Shown here: one piece after another, positions 48,801-62,643 of the stretch | How positions within the stretch are numbered: the first letter of the stretch is position 1 | Layout: each line of letters starts with the position of its first letter | Source: Vanilla planifolia | Lineage: Eukaryota; Streptophyta; Magnoliopsida; Asparagales; Orchidaceae | Length of the DNA: 64,000 bases | Reading direction: 5' to 3' | NCBI GenBank assembly: GCA_023846275.1 | Contig: JAIUJO010000294.1 | Location: 456,610-520,609 of the forward strand | Translations under genes and position numbers: made by a program | The notes under the pieces: model-generated | Database searches by the model: none | What the model was told of the DNA's origin: nothing | The model's input: only the letters and a program-made list of their open reading frames with translations

Positions 48801-51800
48801 TATTAGTTATTTTTTTAAATAGTGAATATTTCGAACTTGGTCCAATTCAGATGAAAATGACCTGTTGGACTTTTTTCAATGAGAACTATCAAAATAAATT
48901 TTTTTATCTTTTTATATATTTTATTTTCTAAGATTAACATAAATTCAACAAATTATTTTTAGTTGTGCTGTATTTGATGGTCAAAGATGTTACACTAGAT
49001 ATATGCAGTATCACTGAATGTAAATCTTCCTTTCTTTCATTTTTTAAATTACTATATAAATATAAATCTCTTCTCAAATGATGTTTACGTAACCATGATT
49101 TGGTTATATTGCATTATTATTTATGCTTATTTACATTAGTGATTCATAGTAATATTGAAAGTTCTTTGATCAATATGAAACAAACATCATTGAAATTATA
49201 TTAAAAAAACTTTATCTATTTAAATATTCTTTTAAATATTTTTAAATTTTTTATTTTCATAGATTTATGAAAAATTTTTAGATGTTTTGATTAGTACCTC
49301 ATTTGACGATTTCAATGTTTCACTTGATTTTCTTCATATCTTTGAATGCACCTTTATTACAATTTTAATCTCATTTCTAAATATTTTTTTCTAGAATTTT
49401 GATAGGCTTTTTGAGGCATTTTGTGTTTTACCATATTTTATGATTGAGAATGTTACACTTGGTCTCCTTAGTATTTCAAAAATTTTCTTCTAATCAATTT
49501 ATCTCATTTTTTTAAAAATTTTCACATTGATTTGGTTATATTATAATGTGATACTAGATGTCCTCTAATGTGTCCTATATATAGCATTCATTTTGTTATA
49601 TTAAATTACTTCAATTTATGTTATCTCATCTTTAAGAAAGATTTACCTAATATTAAAATAAAACTTAGTGTCATTTATGCAAATTTGTGTTAGTAATTTG
49701 TGATAATTCCAAATAAGATTTAATCGACACAAAATGAATATTGTGAGACTCATCATAGAGATGTCTATTCTGCTAAATATCTATTTTATATTTTTATAAA
49801 TTTTAATTTCAATGATTTTGTGTTCACTTTAAGATTTATTTTAATTTGCACTGATTTGATGATCAAAGGTTTTACACTTGATTTAATAAGTATCCTACAA
49901 TGTTGGTTCTCTATATAATTTATCGTATTAAACAAAATGTTTCCCTTAGAGCTGGTTTTATTATAATCTAACTCTAATTCTTCCACAGTTTGTCCTTTAT
50001 TAATTCATAGTAATTTTAAACAAGATCTAATCGTGAAGAAACTAATATCATTTGTTTTGTCTCTATGAGTAGTATGTAGAAAAAGATTTACTTTATATTT
50101 TTAAATATTTTTTAGAACTTATTCACTATTTCCAAATTATTTAAATTCTTACCTAATTTTAAAATCGAGAATGTTACATTCAATCAAGTTAATATCTTCA
50201 AACGAAACTTGTTTGTACACTAAATCTCATTTGTTAAATAGTTTCTCAATGATTTAGTTATATTGCAATATAACTCTAAATAACCTTTCATGACAACCTC
50301 ACATTACTTTGATTTGGTTGCGTTATATTATTATTTATGCTTATTTATTTTTGTAATTTGTGTCATTCAATCCAAGGTCTAATCAAGATAAAAGAAATGC
50401 TTATTTATGGGTCATTATTAGTAGTAGTTACTTTAACGATTGACAATGTTACATTCAATCACTATAGTATTACTTAATGTCATTTTTAGTACCATTTATC
50501 CTATTTCTTGAAAGCTTTTGCTTTAATTTGGTTATATTAATATGTGACTCAAAATATCTCCATGTAACATTTAAATCATATTGAATTGGCTGTATTACAT
50601 CACTTTAACGTATCCTACTTCAACTTTAATACATATTTCTTTCACAATATAATAAAACTTTATGTTTATTTATGATTATTAATATTTGTAATTCATATTA
50701 ATTTTAAAAATGGCACAAACAAGTTGAAAAACTATCGTTTGACTCATCTCAATGCATTCCAAGAAATTATATATTTATTCTAAATTTTATAATATTTTTT
50801 TTTAAGATTTATGTGGCTTGTGTGAGCAATTTTATTTCATACTTGATTTAATGAATAACAAATCTCAATGTCACCAATGATCAACATTGTATCTCTGAAT
50901 TCATGTTTTTGTTACAACAAATCTCATTTATTCAAAATTTTTTCTTGGATGTTTTTATATTATACTATAACTCCAATTCTCCTCTCACATTAGCTTTACA
51001 TCACTTTTGCTTAGTTATATTATTACTTATACTTATTTAATTTTCTATTTCATAGCAATTCTAACAGAGGTTCGACTATGTTGAAATAAATGTTGTTGTC
51101 TTCATCTCGATGAGCTCAATCAAACTAATTATTTTTTGTTATTTTTAAAAAACAATTTACAATTTTGCTACTCTTTATGAGTTCTTTTTTTCTTTCTACA
51201 TGATTGATGTGATCAATGATGTTGTGCTTGATCTCCTTAGTACCATTGAATGTAAACTTCATTCATAATTTATCTCAATTCTTCAAACGTTTTGGCTTTA
51301 TATTGTTGTCTCTTTCAAATTTTGACTCTCCTCTTTGTGACCTTCATATCATTTTGAGTTGGTTGTACTTCATGTCCACCATTTATTTAGTTTCGTTTTT
51401 ATATATATTTAATTATTATTAAAATTATAGTATGCCATTATTTATGGCTCTTTACTTTTTTAATTCATAGTAATTCCAAACATAGTCAAATCAGGACAAA
51501 ACAAATATCATTGAAGCCATGTCAATGACCCCTATTCTTATTAACTTTATGCTATTTAATAATCAATTTTATAATTTTTGAAATTTAATATTTCAATGTT
51601 CTCCACACTTTACTAGATATTTCATTATGTACATGATTTGTCTAATGAGGTTATTACACTGTATCACTTTTGTATCATGGAAATAATATTTTCTATATAA
51701 TTCATTTTATTTTTTAAAGCTATTCGTTTTGTTTTTGTTTTATTAATATTTAATAAAAAATATACTATCTTGTGATATTTACATTACTTTGATTTATTAA

Positions 51801-54800
51801 ATTACATTAATTCAATTTATCATATTTTAGTTTTAATTTATATTTACTTAAAATTTAAAGGATAATTAATTACTTTTTATGTTAACATAATTTAGTAACT
51901 CACAAAAATTTTAATTTTCATCTTGTGGTGAAGAAACAAAATTCATTAGCTTCTTTTCAATGAGATTTTTCAATTAAACATTTATTTTTTTAACTCTTTA
52001 AAAATTTTAATTTTATTGTGGTCTTTGAAAGCTTTGTCAGATATTTATATTGTACCATATTTTATGACAAAAACATGTTACATTTGATCTCATTAGTATC
52101 TTGTAATGTAATATTCCCACAAAATTTATCAATTTAATTGCAATTTTTTACCTTTTATTTTCTTGTATTAATATGTAACACTAAATCTCAATTCAAGTGA
52201 CTTTTGCACTCATTCTTCTTGGTACCATTGAATGCAACTTTCCCCTATAGTTTTTTTAATTTTTAAAATATTGTTCAATGAATTAGTTTTGTTTCTATGA
52301 AAGTTTCTTTAACAACTTCTAGAAAACCTTACAACACCTTTATTTTGTTATTTTACTTTACTTTAATTAATCTTTTTTTCAGCTTTATTATATATTTAAT
52401 TAATTCTAAATCAAAGTCTCCTCTCAAGTAGCCATTAGATCACTTTGATTTTGTTTTACAATGTTACTTAGATTTAGCTCATTTTAGTTTTGACATATAT
52501 TTATTAACTTTAAAATTTTAATTTTTTATGATATATATCTAATTAATTTTGTAATTCATAGTAATTCAACCTAAGGTCTAGTGGAGGTGAACAAGAATTT
52601 TTGGATTTTTTTCCATGAGCTCTATCAAATTAAATATTTATTTATATATTTTTTTAATAATTATTTTAAGTTTTAGACATTTTTTATAATACATATCTAT
52701 TATACTTGATTTAATGATCAATGATGTTACACTCGATATCCTTAATATCTCAAAATATAACTTCATAAATAATTTATGAGATTTCTTTAAAAGTTTTCTT
52801 TAATTAGGTTATAGTTTTTTATATCTCTAAATGTCTTTTAAATTGACTTTTAGATATATTGGATATGGTAACATTAAAATTTTATTTATAACTATTTTTT
52901 TCTACATTTTAATAACTCAAAATGTGTTTTGATTGAGAATATGTTTGTTAGTGGACTCATTTCAGTAAGTTTTATCAACCAAAATATTCGTTTTAATTTT
53001 TTAAAATAATTTATTTTTTAGTATTTTAGCATGTTTTATGAGTATTTTTTATTCTTATTTGATTTTATAATCGAAGATGTTGCAATGATCTCTTTAGTAT
53101 CTCCAAATGTGACATTGCTATACAATTTATCTCATTCTTCAAATTTTTTGCTTTGGTTTTTTTGCATATTTTTTTTTGCTTTAGATTTTTTGGCATATTT
53201 ATTTTTATATTTATATAAAAATTTAAAGTTTAATATGTTTCTTATTTTTGTAAATCAAAACATTTTAAAATGAGGTCTAATGGAGAAAAAAAAACATTGT
53301 TGAACTTGTATAAAAAAATCTCTATCTACTTATATATTCATTTCTATACTAATAAATGTTTTATTTTCTCGGGTTTTCACATACCTTATTAGGCAATTTG
53401 ATTCATATTTGATTTTTTGATTGAGAATTTTGCACTCATCTTCTAAGTATCTTGTACTGCAAATTTTTTTATTGAATTTATCTCATTTCTTTTAGTCCTT
53501 TCTTTAATTTAGTTATATTACATCATAACTCAAAATCTACTCCTATTTTGACCTTTACAGTTGTTTCTTTTCATAGTATTATATTACTTCCATTTATCAT
53601 ATTTCAACCTTGATATCTAATTACTTCACAAAAAATAAATAATTTATTAATAATTACGCCTATTTATTTTGGTAATTTGTAGAAATTCCAAATGAGGTCT
53701 AATTAAGAGAAAACAAACTTCATTAGATGCATTTTGATGAGCTATATCTAGTTAAAAATTCATTGTTATTTTTACAAAGATTTTTTTTCAAGATCTTGCC
53801 AATATGTTATGAGGCATTTTGAAATGAATGTTATTTTTTGAACAAGGATGTTTTACTCAACCTTGTTAGTATTTTTTACTATAATTATTTCACTTAATAT
53901 GTTTAATTTCTTGAGAATTTTGCATTGATTTGGCTATATCACAACAATAAATCCTCTTTTGTGTATCCCTTACATCACTTTCATTTAGTTGTATAATATT
54001 ATTTTAATTTGTGCTATTTTTTAATTTTAATATTTATTTATTTAATATCAAAATAAGTTTTTTGTTTATGCTTATTTTAATTGGTTATTTGTAGTATCAA
54101 AATGAGGTCTAATACAGAAAAATAGACATCATTAGACTCATCTCAATGAGCTTTATCTAGCTAAATATTGATTTTATATTTTAAAAATTCTAATTTCCTA
54201 GAATTTTGGATTGTTTTTCCAGTCACTTTCATTCATAGTTTGTGTCATCATCTTGGATGATACAATCGATCTTCTTACTAATTTGGACCACAGCTTTTTT
54301 GAATAACATACCTTACTTATTCAAATGTTTCTTATTGTTTTTGTTAATTACAAAGTAACTTCAAATCTCTTTTTTTATAACCCTTAGATATCTTTTAATT
54401 AATTATATTACATTATTACATATACTTATTTATATTGATAATTCATAAAACCTCTAGACCAAATTAGAACAAGGCAAAATAAACATTGACATACTTGTAG
54501 CAATGAGGTCTATCATAGCAAACTTTTGTTTTATATTTTGAAAAATTTTATTTTCTAGGGTTTTAACATGCACTATTAGAAATTTTAATTCATGCCTAAT
54601 TTTGTGATCAATGATGCTATACTCAAACACTTTAGTATCTTGGAATACTACTTTCATATACAAATTATCTCATTTCATCAAAATTTTCACTTTGATTTGG
54701 TTATATCTCTATGATAATCTAATTCTTTATTTGTGTAACCTTTAAATAGCTTTGATTTGGTTGTCTTAATTGACTTTAATCTATCATTTTATAATGTTGA

Positions 54801-55376
54801 TATATATTACTTATAATTAAAATAATAATTTGTTATGTTCGATGCTTATCCACTTTTTTAATTCATTTAAATTCTTAATAAGGTTTGATTGAGATAAAAT
54901 AAACATCAATTAACTCATCTAGATGAGCTATATTCAATACGACATTTATTTTTTTATATTTTTAAATTTTTTTACTTTGTTTTGGTATGTTTTATAGGGC
55001 ATTTATTTGTATCTATTTTTAGTATCAATAATGTTATAATTGATCATCCTAGCATTTTAGAACAAAACTTTTCCATATAATTTATCTCACTTTGTTAGAA
55101 TTTCCTTTGATTTAGTATATTAAATTTTTACTTTAAATCTTCTCTCATGTAAGCTTTCAAATATTTTGAATTGTTTTTACAACATTCCTTTAATTTATCT
55201 CAGTTTCACTTTATTACAAATTTCTTAAATACTAAAAAAAATGTATTATTATTTCAATGAATTTACTATTGTAATTTAAAGTAATATAACATAACTTTAA
55301 ATCGCCCTCTTCTAATATTTACATTAGGTTAATTTTGTTATATTCGATTGCATTAATTCATCTCCATTTAGCTTTA

Positions 55377-55408
<32 letters not shown>
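55377..55408. repeat. (AT)n microsatellite with one AC step
   Basis: An AT run interrupted once, expanded at the agctttaatatatatttact position of a monomer. The same position is expanded in the opposite orientation at 61,612 and 62,630. Confidence 0.95.
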
Positions 55409-58400
55409 TAAAGTAATAGTTGAATATTTTTTATGTTCATTTAATTTTAAAACTCATTGTTATTTAAAAAGTTGTTTGATCATACGAAACAAGCCTTGTT
55501 GGACTTGTCTTGATGAGTTGCATATAATAAAAAATTTATTATATTATTTTTGAATTATTTATCTATTAATTTGGCATGTTTTATGAGGTATTTTATTTTG
55601 TATCTGATTTAATGATCGATGACATTACACTTGATTTTTTTGGTATCATAGAATCAAACTTTTCAAGTAAATTTATCTTATTTTTTTAAATTTCTCACTT
55701 TTATTTTGTTATATAATTACAAAATAGACATTAACATTACTTTAGTTTGGTTATATTACATAGTTCACGTTATCTCATTTTTTTCTTTATTATTTGTTTA
55801 CTTAATGTTAAAATAATAATTTATTATTTATTATGTCATTTTAATTTTATATTTTGTTGTGATTCAAAATAAAATCTTATCGATATTAAACAAATGTTAT
55901 TTGACTTGTTTTGATGAGCTTTATCTAATTAGATTTTTTACAATTTTTTTTAATTTCTTATTTTTTATGATATAGCAAGTTCTAGATATCATCTAGATTT
56001 GTGCCTAATTTGACTATCGAAGATGCTATGCTCGATCACTTTAATGTCTTGGAAAGTGACTTTCTTATAAAATTGAACTTATTTTTTTTAAATATTTTCC
56101 TTTTATTTGGTTTTGTTACAATCTGACTAAAATTCTTCTCTCAAGTAGCTTTTATATCATTTTAATTTATTCATGCAGAATTGATTTATTTTATCTCTTT
56201 TTAGCTTCAATATTTATTTAACTTTGTAAACTATAGTAATTCAAAACAAAGTCTAGTCAAGACAAAAAGTCTTAGCAAGATTTATCCATGCAAATCATCA
56301 TTTCAATATTTATAAATCTTTTTTCTCTAAGTTTTAGTATGCTTTCAAGGTATTTTGATTCGTACCATATTGAATGATCAAGGATATTATACTAAACCTC
56401 AACATCTTAGAATGCAACTTTCTAAGACAATTTGTGTAATTTTTTAAAATTTTACGTTTTGGTTTGTTTCTTTTATTTACTTAATTTTAATTTATCTGTT
56501 TCGACTTAAATATATTTTTACTTTTATTAAAAAAATAATTTATTATTATTTATCTTTATTTAATTTGTTAACTCTTACTTAATCCATAGGACACCTAAAT
56601 GAGACGAATATAATTTCATTGAAATCATCTCGACCAGCCATAAACAATTAACTATGTATTTTAATATTTTAAAAAAAATACTTTTCTAAAGTTTTTGCAA
56701 GATTTTGTGAAACATTTTGATTGTTACCATATTTAATGATCTTTGGTTATGCACTCTTTCTCCATAGTGTCATGGAATGTTAATTACCTATATAATTTAT
56801 GTCAATTCTTCATTCTGTTTTCTTTTATTTTGTTATATTAGAATATAACTCTAAAACTCCTCCTGGGGACTTTCAAATTTCTTTGATTTAGTTATATTAC
56901 ATAGCATCAATTTAACTCATTTTAATTTTAATCTATATTTACATAATATTAAAGTAATAGTTTGTTATTATTTGTGCTAATTTTGTCATTTGCAACAATT
57001 TCAAACAAAATCTGATAAAGATGAAACAAATATTAATGGATTCATCATGATGAGCTCTAGATTTTTTTCTTTTAAAATATTAATTTTTTCTATGATTTAT
57101 TAGTCACTTAAATTTGAAGTTGATTTCATGATTAAGCAAGTTACAATAAATCTCTTTTAAAATATTAATTCTCTTATGTTGCATTATTTCAATTTATTTT
57201 ATTTTTATTTTAATATATATTTACTTCAAAAAAAACTTAATGTATTATTATTTTTTTAATTACTACATTAGCTAGAGTAACTACAAACAATGCCTGAGTA
57301 AGATAGAAAATGTCATTCGACTCGTCTCGATGAGCTATATCAAAAGTAAGATTCATTTAAATATTTTTAAATATTTTATTTACTATGGTTGTGACAAGTT
57401 TTGTAATACAATTTGATTTGTAGCTCATTTAATGATCAAGGATGTTACACTCGATTTTCTTACAAGATTGGAATGATATTCCCTGTATAACTAATCTTAT
57501 TACCTCAAATGTCTTTGATTTTGGTAAATGACTATGTTACTCAAATCTCCTTTCATAAGAGTTTTGTATTGCATTGCTTTATTTTATCTCATTTTAGCTT
57601 TAATATATTTTAATTAATATTAAAATAATAATTTATAATTATTTAAGTTATTTACACATAATTAATAGTAAATATAGTTAAATATTCATTTTATAAATTT
57701 TTTAAATATTTTATTTTTTAAGATTTATAAGTATTATGAGGCATTTTAATTCATGCCTTATTTGATGATCAAGGATGATGCTCTTAGTATCTTGGAAAGT
57801 AACTTTCTCATTCATTTTATTTTATATCTTCAACTTTTTTGAATTGATTAAGTTATATTATTATGTAACACTTCATCTACTCTCATGTTTTCTTTTTTAT
57901 GACCTTGATTTAACTATGTTACATGACTTCAGTTTATCTTTTTTAATTTTAATATTTATTTGCTAAATACTAAAATAATGATATATTATTATTTATGTTT
58001 ATTTAATTTTAAAACTCAAATTAATTCAAAACAAGGCCTAATCAGAATCAAACAAAAGTTGTTGGACAAGCCTTTGATGTAGTCAATTTTTTAATTTTAG
58101 TTTTTTAATACTTTCAATGTTTTACAAGATATTTTGATTCAAACCTAATTTAATGATCAAGGATGTTATGCTCGATTTCTTCAATATCTAAGATGCTACT
58201 TTCTTATGGTTTTATTTGATTTGGTTATTTTATATTACTATAATTTGTCTTATTTCAAATTTAATATATGTATACTTAATATCAAAAAATTGTTGCATAT
58301 AATTTAATTTTAATCATTATAATTCATAATAATTCTAAACTAGCTCCAATTGAGACAAAACAAAGGTTATTAGACTCATCTTGATAAGATTTATCCAATA

Positions 58401-61400
58401 AAATATTCATTTTAAAATTTTAAATATTTTATTTATTATGATTTTGACACGTATTTAAAGTTATTTTTATTTGTAACAAAATTAACGATCAATAATTTCG
58501 TACTTGATCTTTTAAGTATCTTTAAATGCAATATTCATGTAAAACATATCTAATTTCTTCAAATATTTTAATTTTAATTAAGTTATATATGTGTACAACT
58601 ATAAATCTCCTCTTGTTTGAAGTTTGCATTACTTTGATTTTGTCATATTAGATTACTTTAAATTATCTCATTTAAAGTTTTCATATATATTTATTTAATA
58701 TAAAAATAATACAATATTTATATTTATGATTATTTATTTTGGTAACTTATAATAATCTCAAATAAAGTTCAATCAGTTAAAACAAATGGCATTAGACTCA
58801 TCTAAATAAGATATATTTAATTATATATTTATTTAAATATTTTTATTTTTTATGATTTTATTACTCTTTATAAGGCATTTTGATTCATAGATAACGTCAT
58901 GATTGAGCACGTTACACTTTATCTCCTTTTTTCTTGGATTACAACTTTCTTGTATAGTTTAACTCATTACCTCAAATTTTTTTGCTTTGATTTGGTTATA
59001 TTATTATGTATCTCTCAATCTCCCTTCATGTAACCTTTACATCACTTTATTTTGTTATATTAAATTGCTTTAATTTTTCTTAATTTAATTTCTAGTAATT
59101 ATTTAGTTAATATTAAAAAAATTTATAATTATTTAATCTTATTTAAGTTTATAGTTCATGTCAATTTGAAATAAGGATCGAGTAAGGCCAAAACAATGTC
59201 ATTTGTCTCCTCTCAATGAACAATATCCAATTAAATATATATTTTTAAAATTTTTTAAAAAATCTTTTCAATTTTGGGAAGCTTTGTCAACCATTTTGAT
59301 TTGTATCATATTTATAGATCGAAGATATTATTCTTATTATCCTTTGTAAATTCGAGTACAACTTTCACATATAATTTCACTCATTTCTTCAAACTTTTTT
59401 ACTTTGATTTTTTTATATGAAGTTGTACTAGTTTATCTCATTTCAATATTAATAGGAGAATACCTTATTTTAAATTATTCATTTTATTATTATTTATGCT
59501 TATTTATTTTGATAATTCATAGTAATTTCAAATATGGTCCACTAAGGAAAAAAACAAACATTAATGGACCACTCTTGATAGGGTCTATCCTATTAAATAT
59601 TTTTTTTATTTAATAAATATTTTATTATCTAATATTTTCCTTTTTTATGAGATATTTTTATTTTTATCTAATATAAGGATTAATGATGATGTTGATCCCA
59701 TTACCATCTTTAAATGCAACTTTATCTTATTATTTACTTCATTATTTCAAAATGTACATTTCTATTTGATATACTACAATGTAACTCTAAATCTCTTCTC
59801 ATGTAACCATTACATCACTTTGATAATATTATATGACATTATTTTAATTTATCTTGTTTTAGCTTTTATATACATTCACCTAATATTAAAAAAAATATTT
59901 TGTTATTATATATGGCTATTTACTTTGGTAAGAGCAATAATTCCAAGTGATGTTTGATTGAAATGAAATAAACATCATTAAACTGATCTCAACAAACTCT
60001 ATCTAATTAAATATTTAATTTTCTATTTATAAATATTTGGTTTTCCAAGGATATTGCATGCTTTATAAGGTATTTTGGTTCATGCATGATGATAATCAAG
60101 GCTATTATATGCAATCTCTTTAATATCTTAGAATGCAACTTTCTTATAAACTTTATATCATTTTTCAAATTTTTTGCTTCAATTTAGCTATATTACCATA
60201 TAACTATATATCTTCTTCGATGTAACCTTTACATCACCTTTATTTGGTTATGTTACATTGCTCCAAACCTTCTTATTTAAGCTTTAGTATTTAAATAATA
60301 TCAAAATAATAATTTTTTTATGTTTATACTTATTTGTTTTAATCATTTTAGGTAATTAAAAATTAGAACAAATCGAGGAAAACATCTTTGGACTCCTCTC
60401 GGAATGCTCTAACCAATTAAATAATTTTTATATGTTATTAAACATTTTCTTTCTAAGGTTTTTTACTACTTGCTTTGATATTTGATTCCAACATGATATG
60501 ATGGTTGATGATGTTATACTTGATATCTTTAGCAACTTTGAATGCAACTTCATAGTGCAATGATTTTATATCATTAAATGTTTTTTTTCAATTTATTATA
60601 TTAATATATAACTCTAAATCCTTTCTCATGTGACCTTTACATCCATTTCATATTGTTACATTATGTTGCTTCAAATTATCTCATTTTGGATTTAATATAA
60701 TTTACTTAATATTCAAATAATAATTTATTATTATATATTCTTACTCAATTTTTATATCACAATAATTCTATATGAGGTTTGACGAGATGAAACAAATGTT
60801 GTTACACTCATCTCGACAAGCATTATCCAATATGATATTCTTTTTTAAATTTTTAAACATTTTATCATCAAGAGTTTTGACAGCCTTTGCATGATATTTT
60901 AATTTGTTCTATATTAAACAATAGATTATGTTGTACTAGACCTCATTCACATTGAGGAATAAAACTTTCATGTACAAATTTGTTTTTTTTTTCAAATTTT
61001 TGTTTTGATTTGGTTGAATTTTTTTGTAACTATAAACATTCTCTTGTGTGATACTTATATAAATTTTATTTTGTAAGATTGAATTACTATAATTTATCTC
61101 ATTTTAACTTTAATATAAATTTATTAAACATTAAGAGATTACTATATTATTATTTAAGTTTATTTACTTAGGTAATTTGTCATAATTCTAAATCAAGTGT
61201 AATCAAGAGAAAAGAAATATTATGAAATTCATTTTCACTAGGTTTATCTAATTAAATAATCATTTTAATATTTATAAATATTTTATTTGCATGAGTTTTA
61301 GCATACTTTATGAGAAATTTAGATTCATATATAAAATGACAATTAAGGATGTTATATTCCATCCCCTTAGTACTTTGGAAATAAACTTTCCTATACTATT

Positions 61401-61569
61401 AATAACATTTCTTCAAATTGTTTACTTTGTTTGGTTTATATTACTATGTAACTTTTAATCTTCTCTCGTGTGACCTCTACATTGCATCGATTTGGCTATC
61501 TTACATTTCTTCGATATATACCATTTTAGCCTTAACAAATATTGACTTAATATTAAAAAAAATAATTTT

Positions 61570-61660
61570 TATATTTTATTTTTTAAAATATTAAATTATT
61601 ATTTTATTAACATATATATATACATATATATATTATAACTAAATTGAAATTTCTTTTTCC
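61570..61660. repeat. Inversion junction of the second satellite
   Basis: Left of about 61,575 the monomer reads directly (acttaatattaaaaaaaata). From about 61,590 the reverse complement of nearly the same monomer position appears (aaattattattttattaa, then tattataactaaattgaaat). Two opposite-facing monomers therefore meet at a matching point and make an imperfect AT-rich palindrome. Confidence 0.7.
61612..61634. repeat. (AT)n microsatellite with one AC step at the inversion junction
   Basis: An AT run with one AC interruption, adjoining the junction. Compare 55,377-55,408. Confidence 0.9.
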
Positions 61661-62629
61661 ATTATTATTTTATAATAAATTTTTATTTTAGTAATAATTT
61701 ATATATTATAACTAAAATGAAATTAAACATACATAAATAATAATAAATTATGAAATTAAAAAAGAATAAATATTGTTATTTTTAATAAATAGTAAATATG
61801 TAATAAACCAAAAATGAGATTTGGTTAAGCTATGTAATATATATCAAAGTAATGTAAAGTTCACATAGAAGAGATTTAGAGTTATGTGATAATATAACCA
61901 AATGAAAGAAAGATTGCTGGAAAAATGAGAAAGTTAATGTGAGAGATTTTTTCAAATATACTATTGTGTTAAGGTGTAGCATCCTTGATTACCAAATCAA
62001 ACATGAAGTGAAATATCTCATAAAGCATGCCAAAACCCAAGTTAAAATCATTGAAAAAATATTTAAAAACATTTTGAAAAACATATTTAATTAGATAAAG
62101 CTCATTGAGATCAGTTTAGTGAAATTTTTTGTCAAGAACAAACCTCATTCAGAATTATTATGAATTATCGAGAAAAATGAGATTAAATAATAATAAATTA
62201 ACATTGTAACATTAAATTTATATATATTAAAGTTAAGATGAGATAGATTTAAATAATATTATACAACCAAATCAAAATAAAATAAATGTGGCACAAGAGG
62301 AGATTTATAGTTAGACATTAATGTTGTCAATTCGATGCAAAATATTTAAATAAGGTAAATTTCACAAGAATGTTGGACCCAAGTTACTAAAAAGATTGTG
62401 CATAACAAACTCAATCATCAAATTAGGTTTGGATTAAAAAATCTTGTAACGCACAAAAACAAGAGCATAAAATTTATCCAAAAAACATAAAAATGAATAT
62501 TACATTGGATAGTGCTCATTTAGTCAAGTTGACTGAAGTCATTTTCGTCCTCATCAGATCTCATTTTAAATTATTATGAATTAAAAATTTAAAAAAGAAT
62601 AAATAATAATAAATTATTATATTAATAAA

Positions 62630-62643
62630 ATATATATATATAT
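62630..62643. repeat. Short (AT)n run
   Basis: A seven-unit AT run at the same monomer position as the run at 61,612. Confidence 0.85.

Larger units (their letters stand above)
34755..61580 (+). repeat. Second tandem satellite, direct block
   Basis: Tandem monomers recognised by a fixed order of words: gatgttacactcgatctcc, tagtatcttggaatgcaact, aatttatctcatttcttcaa, tttggttatattataatgta, actctaaatctcctctcatg, gacctttacatcactttga, atttatctcattttagcttt, acttaatattaaaataat, gcttatttattttggtaat, attccaaatgaggtctaat, caaacatcattggactcatc, gagctctatccaattaaata, aggcattttgattcatacc. The 'actctaaatctcc' word occurs for instance near 37,430, 37,835, 38,831, 39,174, 40,677, 43,598, 44,372, 44,767, 45,949, 46,370, 47,118, 47,955, 48,308, 49,967, 59,780 and 60,611. 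Spacing is mostly about 400-430 bp, with a class near 330-360. That gives roughly 65 monomers. I recognise no known family and no RNA or protein gene. All short open frames here are repeat shadows. Confidence 0.85.

Noticed and set aside
34755-61580. Possible gene remnants or an unrecognised coding element in the second array
   Set aside because: Every part recurs as the same word order about every 350-430 bp, and the short open frames are in different positions from monomer to monomer.
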